Positions 1 to 8,749 of a stretch of 64,000 nt of DNA are shown here, piece by piece (position 1 is the first letter of the stretch; each line of letters starts with the position of its first letter). Below the pieces are notes generated by a model. The model worked only from the letters and a program-made list of their open reading frames with translations, made no database searches and was not told the DNA's origin. The stretch lies in the NCBI GenBank assembly GCA_002840125.1, contig PGZF01000002.1, forward strand, positions 372,001-436,000, in the 5' to 3' direction. This stretch comes from Gammaproteobacteria bacterium HGW-Gammaproteobacteria-15 (GTDB lineage: Bacteria > Pseudomonadota > Gammaproteobacteria > Enterobacterales > Alteromonadaceae). The position numbers were made by a program, and so were the translations under genes.

Positions 1-666
1 GGTCAGATAGTTGCGCATGCTTTCAATAGAGGCGGCATGCTGCTCTTCTGCTAACTGAGTTCTGCCTTGCAGAAATAATGCTTCAGCATAAAGTAAGCTG
101 TCAGGCTGCACCTGATTAATGATCTCAAGCGCCTGGCTATTATTGCGATTGGCAATAAGTAAGTGCGCCTGGGCATAAATTGCCGCATCGCTGAAGTTGT
201 TTTGTGTTGCCAGTTGGTCAAAAAGTGCTATTGCAGCCTCGGCGTCACCGAGCTCTAACTGAGCCAGAGCTCGGTATACGTCAATATAAACTTGCTGTTC
301 CGGTGGTAGTGTCTCATCAGAAAAGTGCGCCAGCACTGCCTGATAATCACCCGCCTGATAGCTACTGCGAACCAGCGGCAAAGCCACTTTCTGTTTGTCA
401 GTGCCATAACTCAGTGCGCGGGCCAGCTCTTTTTCTGCAGATATACTGTCGCCAATCTGCAACTGGAGTAAACCAAGAGCCAAACGGTATTCTGCATTTT
501 CCGGTTCTTGCTGCACAGCCGATTTTAATTCGATTACAGCAGCGCTGTATTGTTTATTCTGAATAAAGCTCAGCGCATCACTGTAATGCTCTGTTGCGTC
601 TTTACTGCCACAACCGGAAAGCAGCGCCAGCATAACGGCGCTGGCGAGCAGGGTAGTTTTTTTCAT
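1..666 (-). CDS. prsT: PrsT-like TPR lipoprotein of the PEP-CTERM/XrtA system (partial, C-terminus beyond window)
   Basis: Reading leftwards from an ATG at 666, the frame stays open to the window edge (222 codons visible). The start is set by an AAGGAGTG Shine-Dalgarno a few bases upstream. The N-terminus is a lipoprotein signal: a charged MKK, a hydrophobic run, then the lipobox LLSGC with Cys19 as the lipidated residue. The rest is helical repeat sequence with TPR-like units (for example AALxQLELGDAEAAIALFDQL-type spacing). Long TPR lipoproteins of the PrsT family are a known companion of exosortase A loci, and this gene lies at the end of such a locus, 31 bp downstream of the nucleotide-sugar dehydrogenase gene. 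The family name is inferred from architecture and position. Other TPR lipoproteins such as assembly or scaffold proteins are possible. Confidence 0.75.
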   Translation of the reverse strand, partial: MKKTTLLASAVMLALLSGCGSKDATEHYSDALSFIQNKQYSAAVIELKSAVQQEPENAEYRLALGLLQLQIGDSISAEKELARALSYGTDKQKVALPLVRSSYQAGDYQAVLAHFSDETLPPEQQVYIDVYRALAQLELGDAEAAIALFDQLATQNNFSDAAIYAQAHLLIANRNNSQALEIINQVQPDSLLYAEALFLQGRTQLAEEQHAASIESMRNYLT

Positions 667-697
667 AGTTACACTCCTTGTAGCGAAATGGTTTTCG

Positions 698-1942
698 TTA
701 ACCGAAAATGCCTCTGGTATCAATAACAACTTTGGTTGCTACATCTACCGGGTGCAGGGTTTTAAACTGCTTATGGTCGACCAGAACCACCAATACATTG
801 GCTTGCTCTAATGCTTGTGGCAAAGAAGTTAGCTTGTCGTTGTGGTCTGCATACTTTTTCGGTAGCTGTTTAATATTAGGCTCTACCAGCAAAATTTCGC
901 CAATATTGTCTTTTAATAATGACATGGCGATATCCAGCGCCGGGCTTTCACGTAAATCGTCAATATCAGCTTTAAACGCTAAGCCTAAACAGGCTATTAC
1001 CGGCTTTTTAAACTGATCAGCGGCCTGCTTTATTTTATCAATCACGTAAAGCGGTTTACTGTCGTTAATTTCACGCGCCTTGCGGATAATCTGCGCCTGC
1101 TCTGGCGCGGAGTCAACAATAAACCATGGATCAACAGCGATACAGTGGCCACCTACGCCAGGGCCTGGTGTTAAAATATTAACCCGTGGGTGGCGGTTGG
1201 CCAGTTTGATCAGTTCCCAGACATTAATTTTTAAGTGATCACAAATCATCGACAGTTCATTGGCAAAAGCGATATTGACGTCGCGGAACGAGTTTTCTGT
1301 CAGCTTAGCCATCTCTGCTGTGCGGGCGTTGGTTAGTAAACATTCGCCGCGGACAAACAGGTGGTACAGGGCAACGGCTTTTTGCGCACAACGCTCGGTA
1401 ATACCACCAATAATCCGGTCGTTGCTGACCAACTCCTGCAATACCCGGCCAGGTAATACGCGCTCGGGGCAGTGGGCAATAAAAACATCGGCTTTGTCCG
1501 GGTCCTGATGTGGCATAACCAAATCCGGGCGCAGTTCAGCCAGCCAGGCTGAAATTTTATCGGTAGTACCAACCGGAGAGGTTGATTCAAGCACAATAAG
1601 GTTGCCTTTCGCGATAACCGGGGCAATATTTTCCAGCGCAGCCTTGATATAGCTTAAGTCAGGGGTTTTATTTTCTTTAAACGGCGTGGGCACCGCTATC
1701 ATAAAAGCTTCAGCCGGTTCCGGTGTTAAAGATGCCTTTAATTTCCCGGTGGTGACGGCAGCTTGTACCAGCATATCCAAATCAGGTTCGACAATATGAA
1801 TTTTGCCCTGATTGATGGTGTTAACCGCATGCTCTGACACATCAACGCCGAGCACTTCCACCCCACGGGAGGCGATAACTGCGGCGGTAGGTAAACCTAT
1901 ATAGCCCAAACCTATTACTGATACACGGGAAAAACTCTGCAT
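698..1942 (-). CDS. wecC: UDP-N-acetyl-D-mannosamine dehydrogenase (WecC-type nucleotide-sugar dehydrogenase)
   Basis: A cytosolic NAD-dependent enzyme that oxidises C6 of a UDP-amino sugar twice, giving a uronic acid donor (UDP-ManNAcA for WecC). The 414 residues match the family length. The Rossmann motif GLGYIGLP sits at residues 11-18. The conserved TSPVGTT follows near 121-127, and the catalytic cysteine is C267 in GPGVGGHCIAVDPWF. The C-terminal binding domain carries GLAFKADIDDLRESPA. No epimerase gene (WecB type), which would make its substrate, lies in the window, so that precursor must come from elsewhere. It is transcribed leftwards after the acyl carrier protein gene. The general dehydrogenase call is firm; the exact sugar (ManNAcA versus another uronic acid) is inferred from resemblance to WecC. 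Confidence 0.88.
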   Translation of the reverse strand: MQSFSRVSVIGLGYIGLPTAAVIASRGVEVLGVDVSEHAVNTINQGKIHIVEPDLDMLVQAAVTTGKLKASLTPEPAEAFMIAVPTPFKENKTPDLSYIKAALENIAPVIAKGNLIVLESTSPVGTTDKISAWLAELRPDLVMPHQDPDKADVFIAHCPERVLPGRVLQELVSNDRIIGGITERCAQKAVALYHLFVRGECLLTNARTAEMAKLTENSFRDVNIAFANELSMICDHLKINVWELIKLANRHPRVNILTPGPGVGGHCIAVDPWFIVDSAPEQAQIIRKAREINDSKPLYVIDKIKQAADQFKKPVIACLGLAFKADIDDLRESPALDIAMSLLKDNIGEILLVEPNIKQLPKKYADHNDKLTSLPQALEQANVLVVLVDHKQFKTLHPVDVATKVVIDTRGIFG

Positions 1943-2006
1943 ACTGTGTCCTTTATACCTAAGGTTTTACTGTCTGACGCTGTACCATATAAGGCATAAT
2001 GCGATG

Positions 2007-2249
2007 TCAGGCAGCTTGTTTTTGAGTGACGAATTTATTTAACTGGCCAAAGTTTTCAAAGACGTCGGCGGATATTTCATCATCATTAATCTGGATACCC
2101 AGTTGCTCTTCCAGTTCGGTTATTACAGCAATAACTGCCATAGAATCAAACTCAGGAATAGCTCCCAGCAAGGGGGTATCGTCGGTAAATTGTTTATCTA
2201 TTTGCAAGACGGCGCGTAAGATATCAGCGAGAAGTTGCTGGTGTGGCAT
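2007..2249 (-). CDS. Acyl carrier protein, exosortase A locus type
   Basis: An 80-residue acyl carrier protein. The phosphopantetheine attachment serine is S36 in EFDSMAV, where most fatty-acid ACPs have DSL. The flanking helices are acidic as expected (EELEEQLGIQIND-like). It is divergent from the AMP-forming ligase gene at 2406, with about 156 bp between them. ACPs of this type are found beside that ligase and the PLP decarboxylase in a subset of XrtA loci. The cargo is not known. A role in fatty acid synthesis is unlikely given the context, and no fab genes are near. A holo-ACP synthase would be needed from elsewhere in the genome. Confidence 0.85.
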   Translation of the reverse strand: MPHQQLLADILRAVLQIDKQFTDDTPLLGAIPEFDSMAVIAVITELEEQLGIQINDDEISADVFENFGQLNKFVTQKQAA

Positions 2250-2405
2250 AATGCTTCCTTAAAATGACAGGTAGTTCCCTGATTTGCGTAAAAGGGGCCG
2301 CTGCGGTTAAACTACACAGAGTAGATAAATTACAGTCGGATTTTCCGCAAAACTGTTTTATTATTGCACACAAAGGGATAAAAAGTGAAAGGTCTGAAGG
2401 ATACT

Positions 2406-3998
2406 ATGACCAAAAATCTCCACGATATCGTTACCCAGTCTGCTGCACGTTTTCCTAAGCGTCCTGCACTGTACTTTAAAAATACCGCCTTAACTTATGC
2501 TGAACTTGCTTCAGGCGTAACAACAACTGCTGTGCAGTTGCAAGCGCAGGATGTTAAGCGTTTTGATCGGGTGGCGGTGTACCTGCCTAAACAATTTGAA
2601 ACCGTGTTCAGCCTGTTTGGCTGCGCAATGGCCGGTGCGGTATTTGTGCCGGTGAATCCGGGTTTAAAGGCGGCGCAGGTAGCCCATATACTGCAGGATT
2701 GTAATGTCCGGGTGCTGATTACCAGCAAAGACCGGCTGGCGACCCTGGAAGAAGAACTGCATTTGTGCAGTGATTTGCACACAGTGTTATTGACTGACGT
2801 TACTGAAGATATGAGCCCGCTGGCGCATATTCAGCTGAAGTCGTTTTATGCTGACGTCAGCCACAGAACATTGCAGTTATATCCGCATGCAACCGATCAG
2901 GATATGGCGGCTATTTTGTATACCTCGGGCAGCACCGGTAAACCCAAAGGGGTGGTGTTGTCACACCGCAACATGCTGGTGGGCGCTCAGAGTGTCTCCA
3001 GTTATCTTAACAATACAGCCGATGATGTATTACTGGCATTGTTGCCCCTGAGCTTTGATTATGGCCTGAGCCAGCTGACCACCGCGTTTTTAACCGGTGC
3101 CAGTGTTGTGTTGCTGGATTTTTTCCTGGTGCAGGATGTAGTGCGTACGGTGCAGCAGTACGGCGTAACCGGCATTGCTGCGGTACCGCCTTTGTGGGCG
3201 CAACTGGCCAAAGCAAACTGGGTTGAAGGCAGCACCGATACTGTGCGTTATCTGACCAACTCCGGTGGGGCTATGCCACAAGCTTTGCTGCAACAGCTGC
3301 AGCAGGTATTTAATAAGGCTGAACCCTATTTAATGTATGGTTTAACCGAGGCCTTCCGCTCTACCTATTTGCCGCCAGCCGAGCTGGAAAAGCGGCCCGG
3401 CTCTATGGGTAAAGCTATTCCCAATGCCGAGATTGTCGTTGTGCGTGAAGACGGCAGCTTGTGTGCGCCAAATGAGCCAGGAGAGCTGGTGCATCGCGGC
3501 CCTCTGGTTAGCCTGGGTTACTGGAATGCCCCGGATAAAACAGCCGAGCGTTTTAAGTTTGACCCGGTAGCACCTAAAGGTATCCAGCTACCGCAACTTG
3601 CAGTGTGGTCTGGCGATACGGTGCGCTGCGATGAAGATGGCTTTTTATACTTTATTGGCCGGCGCGATGAAATGATTAAAACCTCAGGTTACCGGGTTAG
3701 CCCTACTGAAGTGGAAGAGGCCGTTTATCAACTTAGCCCTGCACTGGTTGATGTAGCCGCCATCGGCGTACCTCACCCTGAGCTGGAGCAAGCCATTCTG
3801 GTGTTATTTGCCTGTAAAGACGGTAGTGAGCCTGACATTGCTAACTGGACAACCCAGCTAAAACGTAGTTTGCCTAATTTTATGCAGCCAAAAGCCTTAA
3901 TTGTGCAGCAGGGGTTGCCAAAAAATGCCAATGGTAAAATTGACCGTAAGCTATTGTCAGAGCAATACCGGGGTTATTTTAATGAGGCATCCAGATGA
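2406..3998 (+). CDS. Acyl-CoA ligase (AMP-forming), exosortase A system-associated
   Basis: An ANL-superfamily adenylating enzyme (about 530 aa) that activates a carboxylic acid as an acyl-adenylate and passes it to a thiol, CoA or the neighbouring ACP. The P-loop-like motif YTSGSTGKPKG is at residues 172-182. The A5 motif YGLTEAFRSTYLP, the A7 SGD (WSGDTVRCDEDGFLYFIGRRDE) and the C-terminal catalytic lysine region NANGKIDR are all present. ATG 2406 is preferred because homologues start at this point and AAGGA lies 5 bp upstream. A GTG at 2385 with its own AAGGG would add seven residues. The stop overlaps the next start by 4 bp (ATGA), implying translational coupling to the decarboxylase. It matches the XrtA-associated ligase family (TIGR03098 as I recall it). 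The substrate is unknown. Confidence 0.88.
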   Translation: MTKNLHDIVTQSAARFPKRPALYFKNTALTYAELASGVTTTAVQLQAQDVKRFDRVAVYLPKQFETVFSLFGCAMAGAVFVPVNPGLKAAQVAHILQDCNVRVLITSKDRLATLEEELHLCSDLHTVLLTDVTEDMSPLAHIQLKSFYADVSHRTLQLYPHATDQDMAAILYTSGSTGKPKGVVLSHRNMLVGAQSVSSYLNNTADDVLLALLPLSFDYGLSQLTTAFLTGASVVLLDFFLVQDVVRTVQQYGVTGIAAVPPLWAQLAKANWVEGSTDTVRYLTNSGGAMPQALLQQLQQVFNKAEPYLMYGLTEAFRSTYLPPAELEKRPGSMGKAIPNAEIVVVREDGSLCAPNEPGELVHRGPLVSLGYWNAPDKTAERFKFDPVAPKGIQLPQLAVWSGDTVRCDEDGFLYFIGRRDEMIKTSGYRVSPTEVEEAVYQLSPALVDVAAIGVPHPELEQAILVLFACKDGSEPDIANWTTQLKRSLPNFMQPKALIVQQGLPKNANGKIDRKLLSEQYRGYFNEASR

Positions 3999-5254
3999 GT
4001 AGTACCCTGAACACAGAAACACGGCCACAAGCGCCGCAGCATGAGCTTATGTCGCAATTTAGCTGTCAGGGCGATAATTTGCTGCTGGGCGGCTTCAGCC
4101 TTACTGCTATTAGCACTATGCTGGGCAAAACCGTGTTTTATGCTTACGACCGCCAAGTTATAAACCAACAGATCCAACGTTTCAGGGCGGCAATTCCTGG
4201 CAGAATTAAGCTGCACTATGCGGTAAAAGCCAACCCATACTGGCCTGTTGTGCAGCATATGCGCCCGTTGGTGGATGGTTTTGATGTTGCATCACAAAAA
4301 GAAATGCTACTGGCATTACAAAGCGGTATGCCGGTAGCCGATATCAGTTTTGCCGGCCCCGGTAAAACCGATACGGAGCTTGCCGCTGCTATTACAGCTG
4401 GCGTAACGCTAAATGTAGAATCGGCCGGTGAGTTGCAGCGTATTTGCCGGTTGGGTGAACAGCATAAGGTCATACCACAGGTAGCACTGCGGGTTAACCC
4501 GGCGTTTGAGCTTAAAGCTTCTGGCATGAAAATGGCCGGTGGCGCTAAGCCTTTTGGTATTGATGAAGATCAAGTGTTTGAGCTACTGACCCAGATTGCC
4601 GCCATGCCGGTGAAGTTGCGTGGGTTTCATATTTTTTGCGGCTCGCAAAATCTAAAAACTGAAGCACTGACAGAAGCACATCAGCTTACGTTTGATCTGG
4701 CGGCTAAACTGGTTGCCGCTTGCCCATACCGGCCTGATTTGATCAATTTGGGTGGTGGTTTTGGTATTCCTTATTTTCCCGGCGAAAAACGGCTTGATTT
4801 ACAGCCTATTGGTTTATCGCTTAAACACCTGCTACAACAATACGAGCAAGCCCTTGCCGGTATAGAGCTGGTAATTGAGCTTGGCCGTTATCTGGTAGCA
4901 GAAGCTGGCGTTTATGCTTGCCAGGTGGTGGATAAAAAAGTGTCGCGGGGCACAACCTATCTGGTGTGTAACGGTGGTTTACATCATCATCTGGCAAATT
5001 CCGGCAATTTTGGCCAGGTGATCCGTAAAAATTATCCGGTAGCTATTGGCAATAAAATGCAGCAAGCTGCTGCTGAACCGGTAACAGTGGTGGGGCCTTT
5101 ATGTACGCCACTGGATATACTCGCAGATAAAGTCAACCTGCCGCAGGCTGACATAGGAGACTGGGTAGTGGTGTACCAGTCTGGGGCTTACGGGCCCACT
5201 GCAAGCCCACAGGACTTTCTTGGCCATGCAGCAGTGGCGGAGATTTTACTGTGA
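3995..5254 (+). CDS. PLP-dependent decarboxylase, exosortase A system-associated
   Basis: A fold-type III (alanine-racemase-like barrel) decarboxylase of 419 aa, related to diaminopimelate and ornithine decarboxylases. K78 in HYAVKAN is the expected Schiff-base lysine. The glycine-rich phosphate-binding motif NLGGGFGIPYFPGE follows in the middle. A late GPLCTPLDIL carries the cysteine that in relatives enters the partner active site, followed by YQSGAYG. It overlaps the ligase gene by 4 bp. The likely product is an amine made from an amino acid, which the ligase/ACP pair could attach to another group. It resembles the family described as TIGR03099. A true LysA role is less likely because the genetic context is entirely exopolysaccharide. 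Confidence 0.87.
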   Translation: MSSTLNTETRPQAPQHELMSQFSCQGDNLLLGGFSLTAISTMLGKTVFYAYDRQVINQQIQRFRAAIPGRIKLHYAVKANPYWPVVQHMRPLVDGFDVASQKEMLLALQSGMPVADISFAGPGKTDTELAAAITAGVTLNVESAGELQRICRLGEQHKVIPQVALRVNPAFELKASGMKMAGGAKPFGIDEDQVFELLTQIAAMPVKLRGFHIFCGSQNLKTEALTEAHQLTFDLAAKLVAACPYRPDLINLGGGFGIPYFPGEKRLDLQPIGLSLKHLLQQYEQALAGIELVIELGRYLVAEAGVYACQVVDKKVSRGTTYLVCNGGLHHHLANSGNFGQVIRKNYPVAIGNKMQQAAAEPVTVVGPLCTPLDILADKVNLPQADIGDWVVVYQSGAYGPTASPQDFLGHAAVAEILL

Positions 5255-5284
5255 TCTTATAACCACTAAACAGAGAACTTCAAC

Positions 5285-6337
5285 ATGGCTAAGGACAGTC
5301 AGATAGGGAAAACCTTATTACTGGCCCTGCTGTTGTTTGTACTGATGGAATTTGTGCTGCAAGTAAGGGCGCAGCTAAAGTTTGGCAATAGCATTCTTAA
5401 CGCCGCCTTTGCTGACAGTGCACAAGCTGTTTCTCTTTTTGTGCAACATGATGGCTATCAGCTGCTGGCACCGGATATCGAATTTGCCGGCAGCAGCATT
5501 AAGGTACAAAGTAATCAACTGGGGCTGCGCTCTGCAGCTGTCGGAGCAAAAACAAGCAGTACTACCAGAGTTATCGCGCTTGGCGCGTCGAGCACTTATG
5601 GTGCTTATGCGGCTACCAACGATGATACTTTTCCGGCGATATTGCAGCGCATCAGCACCGATATGCCGCTTGAGGTCATTAATGCCGGTATACCGGGAAA
5701 TGATATTGGCAGCCAGTATTTGTTATATGCCGGGCAACTGGCGGGCTTGTCAGAAGATGTATTAATTCTTTATTCTGGTTTAAGCAACGATATTGGCCGG
5801 CTGTGTCAGCGTAGCAACAGCGCTAAAAGTTATGCCTTGCCGCAGTTACCAGCACCAAAATGGCTATTAAGCGTGGATTTACTGTTGAAAAACAGCACAG
5901 ATTTACGCTACGTGCCATACAAGCATTCCCCGATGCCTGACCTTAGCCCCTACCTGCAGCAATATGCTGCCTCTCTAAGGCAAATAGTTAATCTGGCGCA
6001 ACAGCGACAGGTAAAAACCATATTGTTTGCGGAAAATTTGCGCTCCTTTCGCAAAGATCAGCCACTGCAGTTACAGCAGCAACTGGCCGCTTCAGCACTT
6101 TATTACACGCCGTGTTTAACAGTCGGACAGTTTTCTGAGGTGTTTGAACAGTACAACCAGGTGCTACAGCAAGTAGCTGCTGAGTTCATTGATGTGCATT
6201 ATGTCAGTTTGTCCGGGCAGGTGCCCGGTGGGCGCGAATACTTTACTGACAGCGTGCATTTTTCAGCTAAAGGTGAGCAGGCTGTTGCTGCTGCGCTGGC
6301 GCAGGTATTAAAAGATACGCGGCAGGTAGCACCATGA
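5285..6337 (+). CDS. Membrane-anchored SGNH/GDSL-type hydrolase or O-acetyltransferase partner
   Basis: 350 aa with an N-terminal membrane anchor (about residues 8-24), then a periplasmic SGNH domain. The nucleophile block is LGASSTYG with S102 as candidate. Block II is NAGIPGND, the Asn block is GLSNDIGR, and the catalytic Asp/His pair is in TDSVHFSAKG near the C-terminus. The stop overlaps the MBOAT gene by 4 bp. In alginate and related systems an SGNH-fold protein works with an MBOAT protein to O-acetylate polysaccharide in the periplasm, so the coupling argues for an acetyl-transfer role. A deacetylating esterase is the alternative. An ATG at 5285 follows AGAGAACTTCAAC, a weak ribosome site. 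Confidence 0.8.
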   Translation: MAKDSQIGKTLLLALLLFVLMEFVLQVRAQLKFGNSILNAAFADSAQAVSLFVQHDGYQLLAPDIEFAGSSIKVQSNQLGLRSAAVGAKTSSTTRVIALGASSTYGAYAATNDDTFPAILQRISTDMPLEVINAGIPGNDIGSQYLLYAGQLAGLSEDVLILYSGLSNDIGRLCQRSNSAKSYALPQLPAPKWLLSVDLLLKNSTDLRYVPYKHSPMPDLSPYLQQYAASLRQIVNLAQQRQVKTILFAENLRSFRKDQPLQLQQQLAASALYYTPCLTVGQFSEVFEQYNQVLQQVAAEFIDVHYVSLSGQVPGGREYFTDSVHFSAKGEQAVAAALAQVLKDTRQVAP

Positions 6338-7725
6338 GTTTTACGTCATTTCAGTTCTACGTGTTTTTAATTGCTTTGGTTATTTTGCTGCGGCTGATTC
6401 AGCACAACGGCCAGAAGAAGATGCTGCTATTGCTGGCCAGTTACTGGTTTTATATGAGCTGGGATTGGCGTTTTGGTGCTTTGCTGTGCGCTATGACAGT
6501 AGTAAATTTCTACTGTGGCCGGTTAATTCGTTACTCGGCAAGGCCCAAAATCTGGCTGGCGGTATCGCTGCTGTTTAGTTTAGGTGTGCTGGGGCTGTTT
6601 AAGTATTTTAATTTCTTTCTTGTTAATCTGGATGCCGTCGCTTCCATGCTGGGCATGTCGTCGCATATTAATATTCTGCATATTATTTTGCCGGTGGGGA
6701 TCTCGTTTTATACGTTTCAGGCGTTGTCGTACACCATAGATATTTATCGCCGGCAGCTGGACCCTGTTGATTCGCTGGCCGACTTTGCACTGTTTGTATC
6801 GTTTTTTCCGCAACTGGTTGCCGGACCAATAGTGCGCGCCAGTTATTTTCTGCCGCAACTGGCGCAGCATATCCCTGCTGACAGCGCTGCACAGCAGGAA
6901 GGGGTTATGCTTATTATCCGCGGCCTGATCAAAAAAGTACTGCTGGCAGATATACTGGCGCTGCATTTGGTTGACCCGGCCTTTACGGACTATGCTAACC
7001 ATTCTTCCGCGTTTTTAGTGCTGGCATTAATAGGTTACAGTTTTCAGGTGTATATGGATTTTTCCGCCTATACCGATATTGCCAGAGGCTGCGCCCGTTT
7101 ACTGGGTTATCAGTTGCCTGTAAATTTTAACCGGCCTTACCTGGCCGACAGTATTTCTAATTTCTGGCAGCGCTGGCATATTTCTATGTCGTCTTTTTTC
7201 CGCGACTACCTTTACCACGGGCTGGGTGGCAGTAAACGCGGTAATGTTTATATCAATTTGGTACTCACCTTTGTTGCCATAGGGGTATGGCATGGGGCAG
7301 GCTGGAATTTTCTGCTTTATGGTTTATGCCATGGCGTGTTGGTTGCGTTTGAGCGCTATATGCGTAAGTACGGCTGGTTTGGCAGTCAAACAGGTTGGCG
7401 CTGGGCGCTCTCAGTGCTAAGAACGTTTTTTCTGGTATGTTTATTAAGGGTAATGTTCAGAGCTGAAGATCTGCATCAAGCCGGAGGGTACCTGCAGGCT
7501 ATCTGGCATAACATGGCATTATCATTTCATCTTACTACTGTCGGTGCCGTTGCGTTACTGGTGGCAGTATTATTGCACCTGATCCCGCAGCATTATATTG
7601 CGTTATGGCAACAACGTTACCTGACCATACCACAACTACTACAGGCTTCAGTTGTCGTACTGTTACTTTACAGTATGCTTATGCTGGGATCGGGCGAAGC
7701 GCCTTTTATTTATTTCCAGTTTTGA
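6334..7725 (+). CDS. MBOAT-family O-acyltransferase (AlgI-like)
   Basis: A polytopic membrane protein of 463 aa with about ten hydrophobic segments. Diagnostic MBOAT motifs are present: PVGISFYTFQALSYTIDIYR near residues 110-130, the FNRPYLADSISNFWQRWHISMSSFFRDYLY block, and GVWHGAGWNFLLYGLCHG containing the catalytic histidine. AlgI-type proteins move an acetyl group across the inner membrane onto a periplasmic acceptor. The start overlaps the upstream SGNH gene (ATGA), and a sulfotransferase gene follows 61 bp later. Together these suggest a decoration cassette for the exopolysaccharide. The acyl group (acetyl versus other) is inferred. Confidence 0.9.
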   Translation: MSFTSFQFYVFLIALVILLRLIQHNGQKKMLLLLASYWFYMSWDWRFGALLCAMTVVNFYCGRLIRYSARPKIWLAVSLLFSLGVLGLFKYFNFFLVNLDAVASMLGMSSHINILHIILPVGISFYTFQALSYTIDIYRRQLDPVDSLADFALFVSFFPQLVAGPIVRASYFLPQLAQHIPADSAAQQEGVMLIIRGLIKKVLLADILALHLVDPAFTDYANHSSAFLVLALIGYSFQVYMDFSAYTDIARGCARLLGYQLPVNFNRPYLADSISNFWQRWHISMSSFFRDYLYHGLGGSKRGNVYINLVLTFVAIGVWHGAGWNFLLYGLCHGVLVAFERYMRKYGWFGSQTGWRWALSVLRTFFLVCLLRVMFRAEDLHQAGGYLQAIWHNMALSFHLTTVGAVALLVAVLLHLIPQHYIALWQQRYLTIPQLLQASVVVLLLYSMLMLGSGEAPFIYFQF

Positions 7726-7786
7726 ACACACCAGTCATTGGAGTGTGAATAACCGGCAACATAGCGCTGTTAATAAGGATATTTTA

Positions 7787-8749
7787 ATGACGAACAAACA
7801 CTGTATTTTGTTATTTGGCATGCCCCGTTCCGGCACTACCTGGCTTGGTAAACTGTTTGATGCACAGCGCCAGACGTACTATTTGCATGAGCCAGACAGC
7901 GTACAGCCGAATATGGCTATTCCGTTATTGTTAAAAGCAGAGGAAGCAACACAGTATCCGCTGCAGTCACAACTTGAGTTATGGTTTGCCAGCAAAGCGG
8001 AAAAAGTTATAGCCTCGCGGCCGTTTTTTGCCAAAGACTACCTAAATCCGCTTAGTTGGCTGTTGTTTCTGGGCAGCGCATACGGCACTAAAATAGCTGG
8101 CCGCTTAGGAGCGCCACGGTTTATTAAGCCATTACGGTTGCAATCTGCGCAGCAACAGATCGTCTGGAAGTCAATCGAGTCGCTTGGCCGCATGGCGGCG
8201 ATTAAACAACTGGTGCCGGCATACAGCATTCATATATTACGCCATCCGTGCGGCCATATTGCCTCTACATTAAAAGGGCAGGACGCCGGCTTATTTGATG
8301 GTGGTTTGCCCATCTGGGAAGATTGGGATCTGTACAGTAAATTACTGCAGCAAAGTGGCGAGCAGCGTTTTAGCCTGGACAGCTTAAAGCAAATGAGTAA
8401 GGAAGAGCGGCTGGCAGTACGCTGGGGTATTATTAATGATTTTGCCCTGGCGCAATGTGCAGGTGACAGCAGCAACATGGTACTGATATATGAAAACTTG
8501 TGTAAAAACCCACAACAGGTGTTGCAGCAGTGTCTGGCATTTTGTGGCTTAAAAGCAGATCAGCAATGCCTGCAATATCTGGCGCAGTCGGTACATGGCA
8601 GCGACAACAGTGCTTATTACAGTACCACTAAAGACCCGTTGCAATCTGCCTATAAGTGGCGCAAACAACTGCCTGATGACGTGCAGCTACGGATAAAAAA
8701 TATCGTGCAGCAGTTTAACGCCGGGCACTATTACCATGATGATTTTTAG
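7787..8749 (+). CDS. Sulfotransferase family protein
   Basis: 320 aa starting at ATG 7787, chosen because AAGGAT lies 7 bp upstream and because the frame before it (open from 7652) runs through the end of the MBOAT gene without similarity. The 5'-phosphosulfate loop FGMPRSGTTWL is at residues 10-20, and the 3'-phosphate motif ILRHPCGHIAST lies near residue 150. PAPS-dependent enzymes of this fold move sulfate to hydroxyls or amines of sugars, lipids or proteins. No PAPS synthesis genes are visible here. It follows the O-acetylation pair in the same direction, so a surface sugar is the likely acceptor. Its stop overlaps the end of the convergent gene at 8746. Confidence 0.82.
   Translation: MTNKHCILLFGMPRSGTTWLGKLFDAQRQTYYLHEPDSVQPNMAIPLLLKAEEATQYPLQSQLELWFASKAEKVIASRPFFAKDYLNPLSWLLFLGSAYGTKIAGRLGAPRFIKPLRLQSAQQQIVWKSIESLGRMAAIKQLVPAYSIHILRHPCGHIASTLKGQDAGLFDGGLPIWEDWDLYSKLLQQSGEQRFSLDSLKQMSKEERLAVRWGIINDFALAQCAGDSSNMVLIYENLCKNPQQVLQQCLAFCGLKADQQCLQYLAQSVHGSDNSAYYSTTKDPLQSAYKWRKQLPDDVQLRIKNIVQQFNAGHYYHDDF

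Noticed and set aside
2264-2458. Short rightward frame before the ligase
   Set aside because: It overlaps the ligase start in another frame, has no ribosome site and no family resemblance.
6580-7002. 140-codon frame opposite the MBOAT gene
   Set aside because: Antisense to conserved MBOAT motifs and basic, low-complexity composition.
7652-7786. N-terminal extension of the sulfotransferase frame
   Set aside because: It runs through the end of the MBOAT gene and lacks a ribosome site; ATG 7787 has AAGGAT at the right distance.
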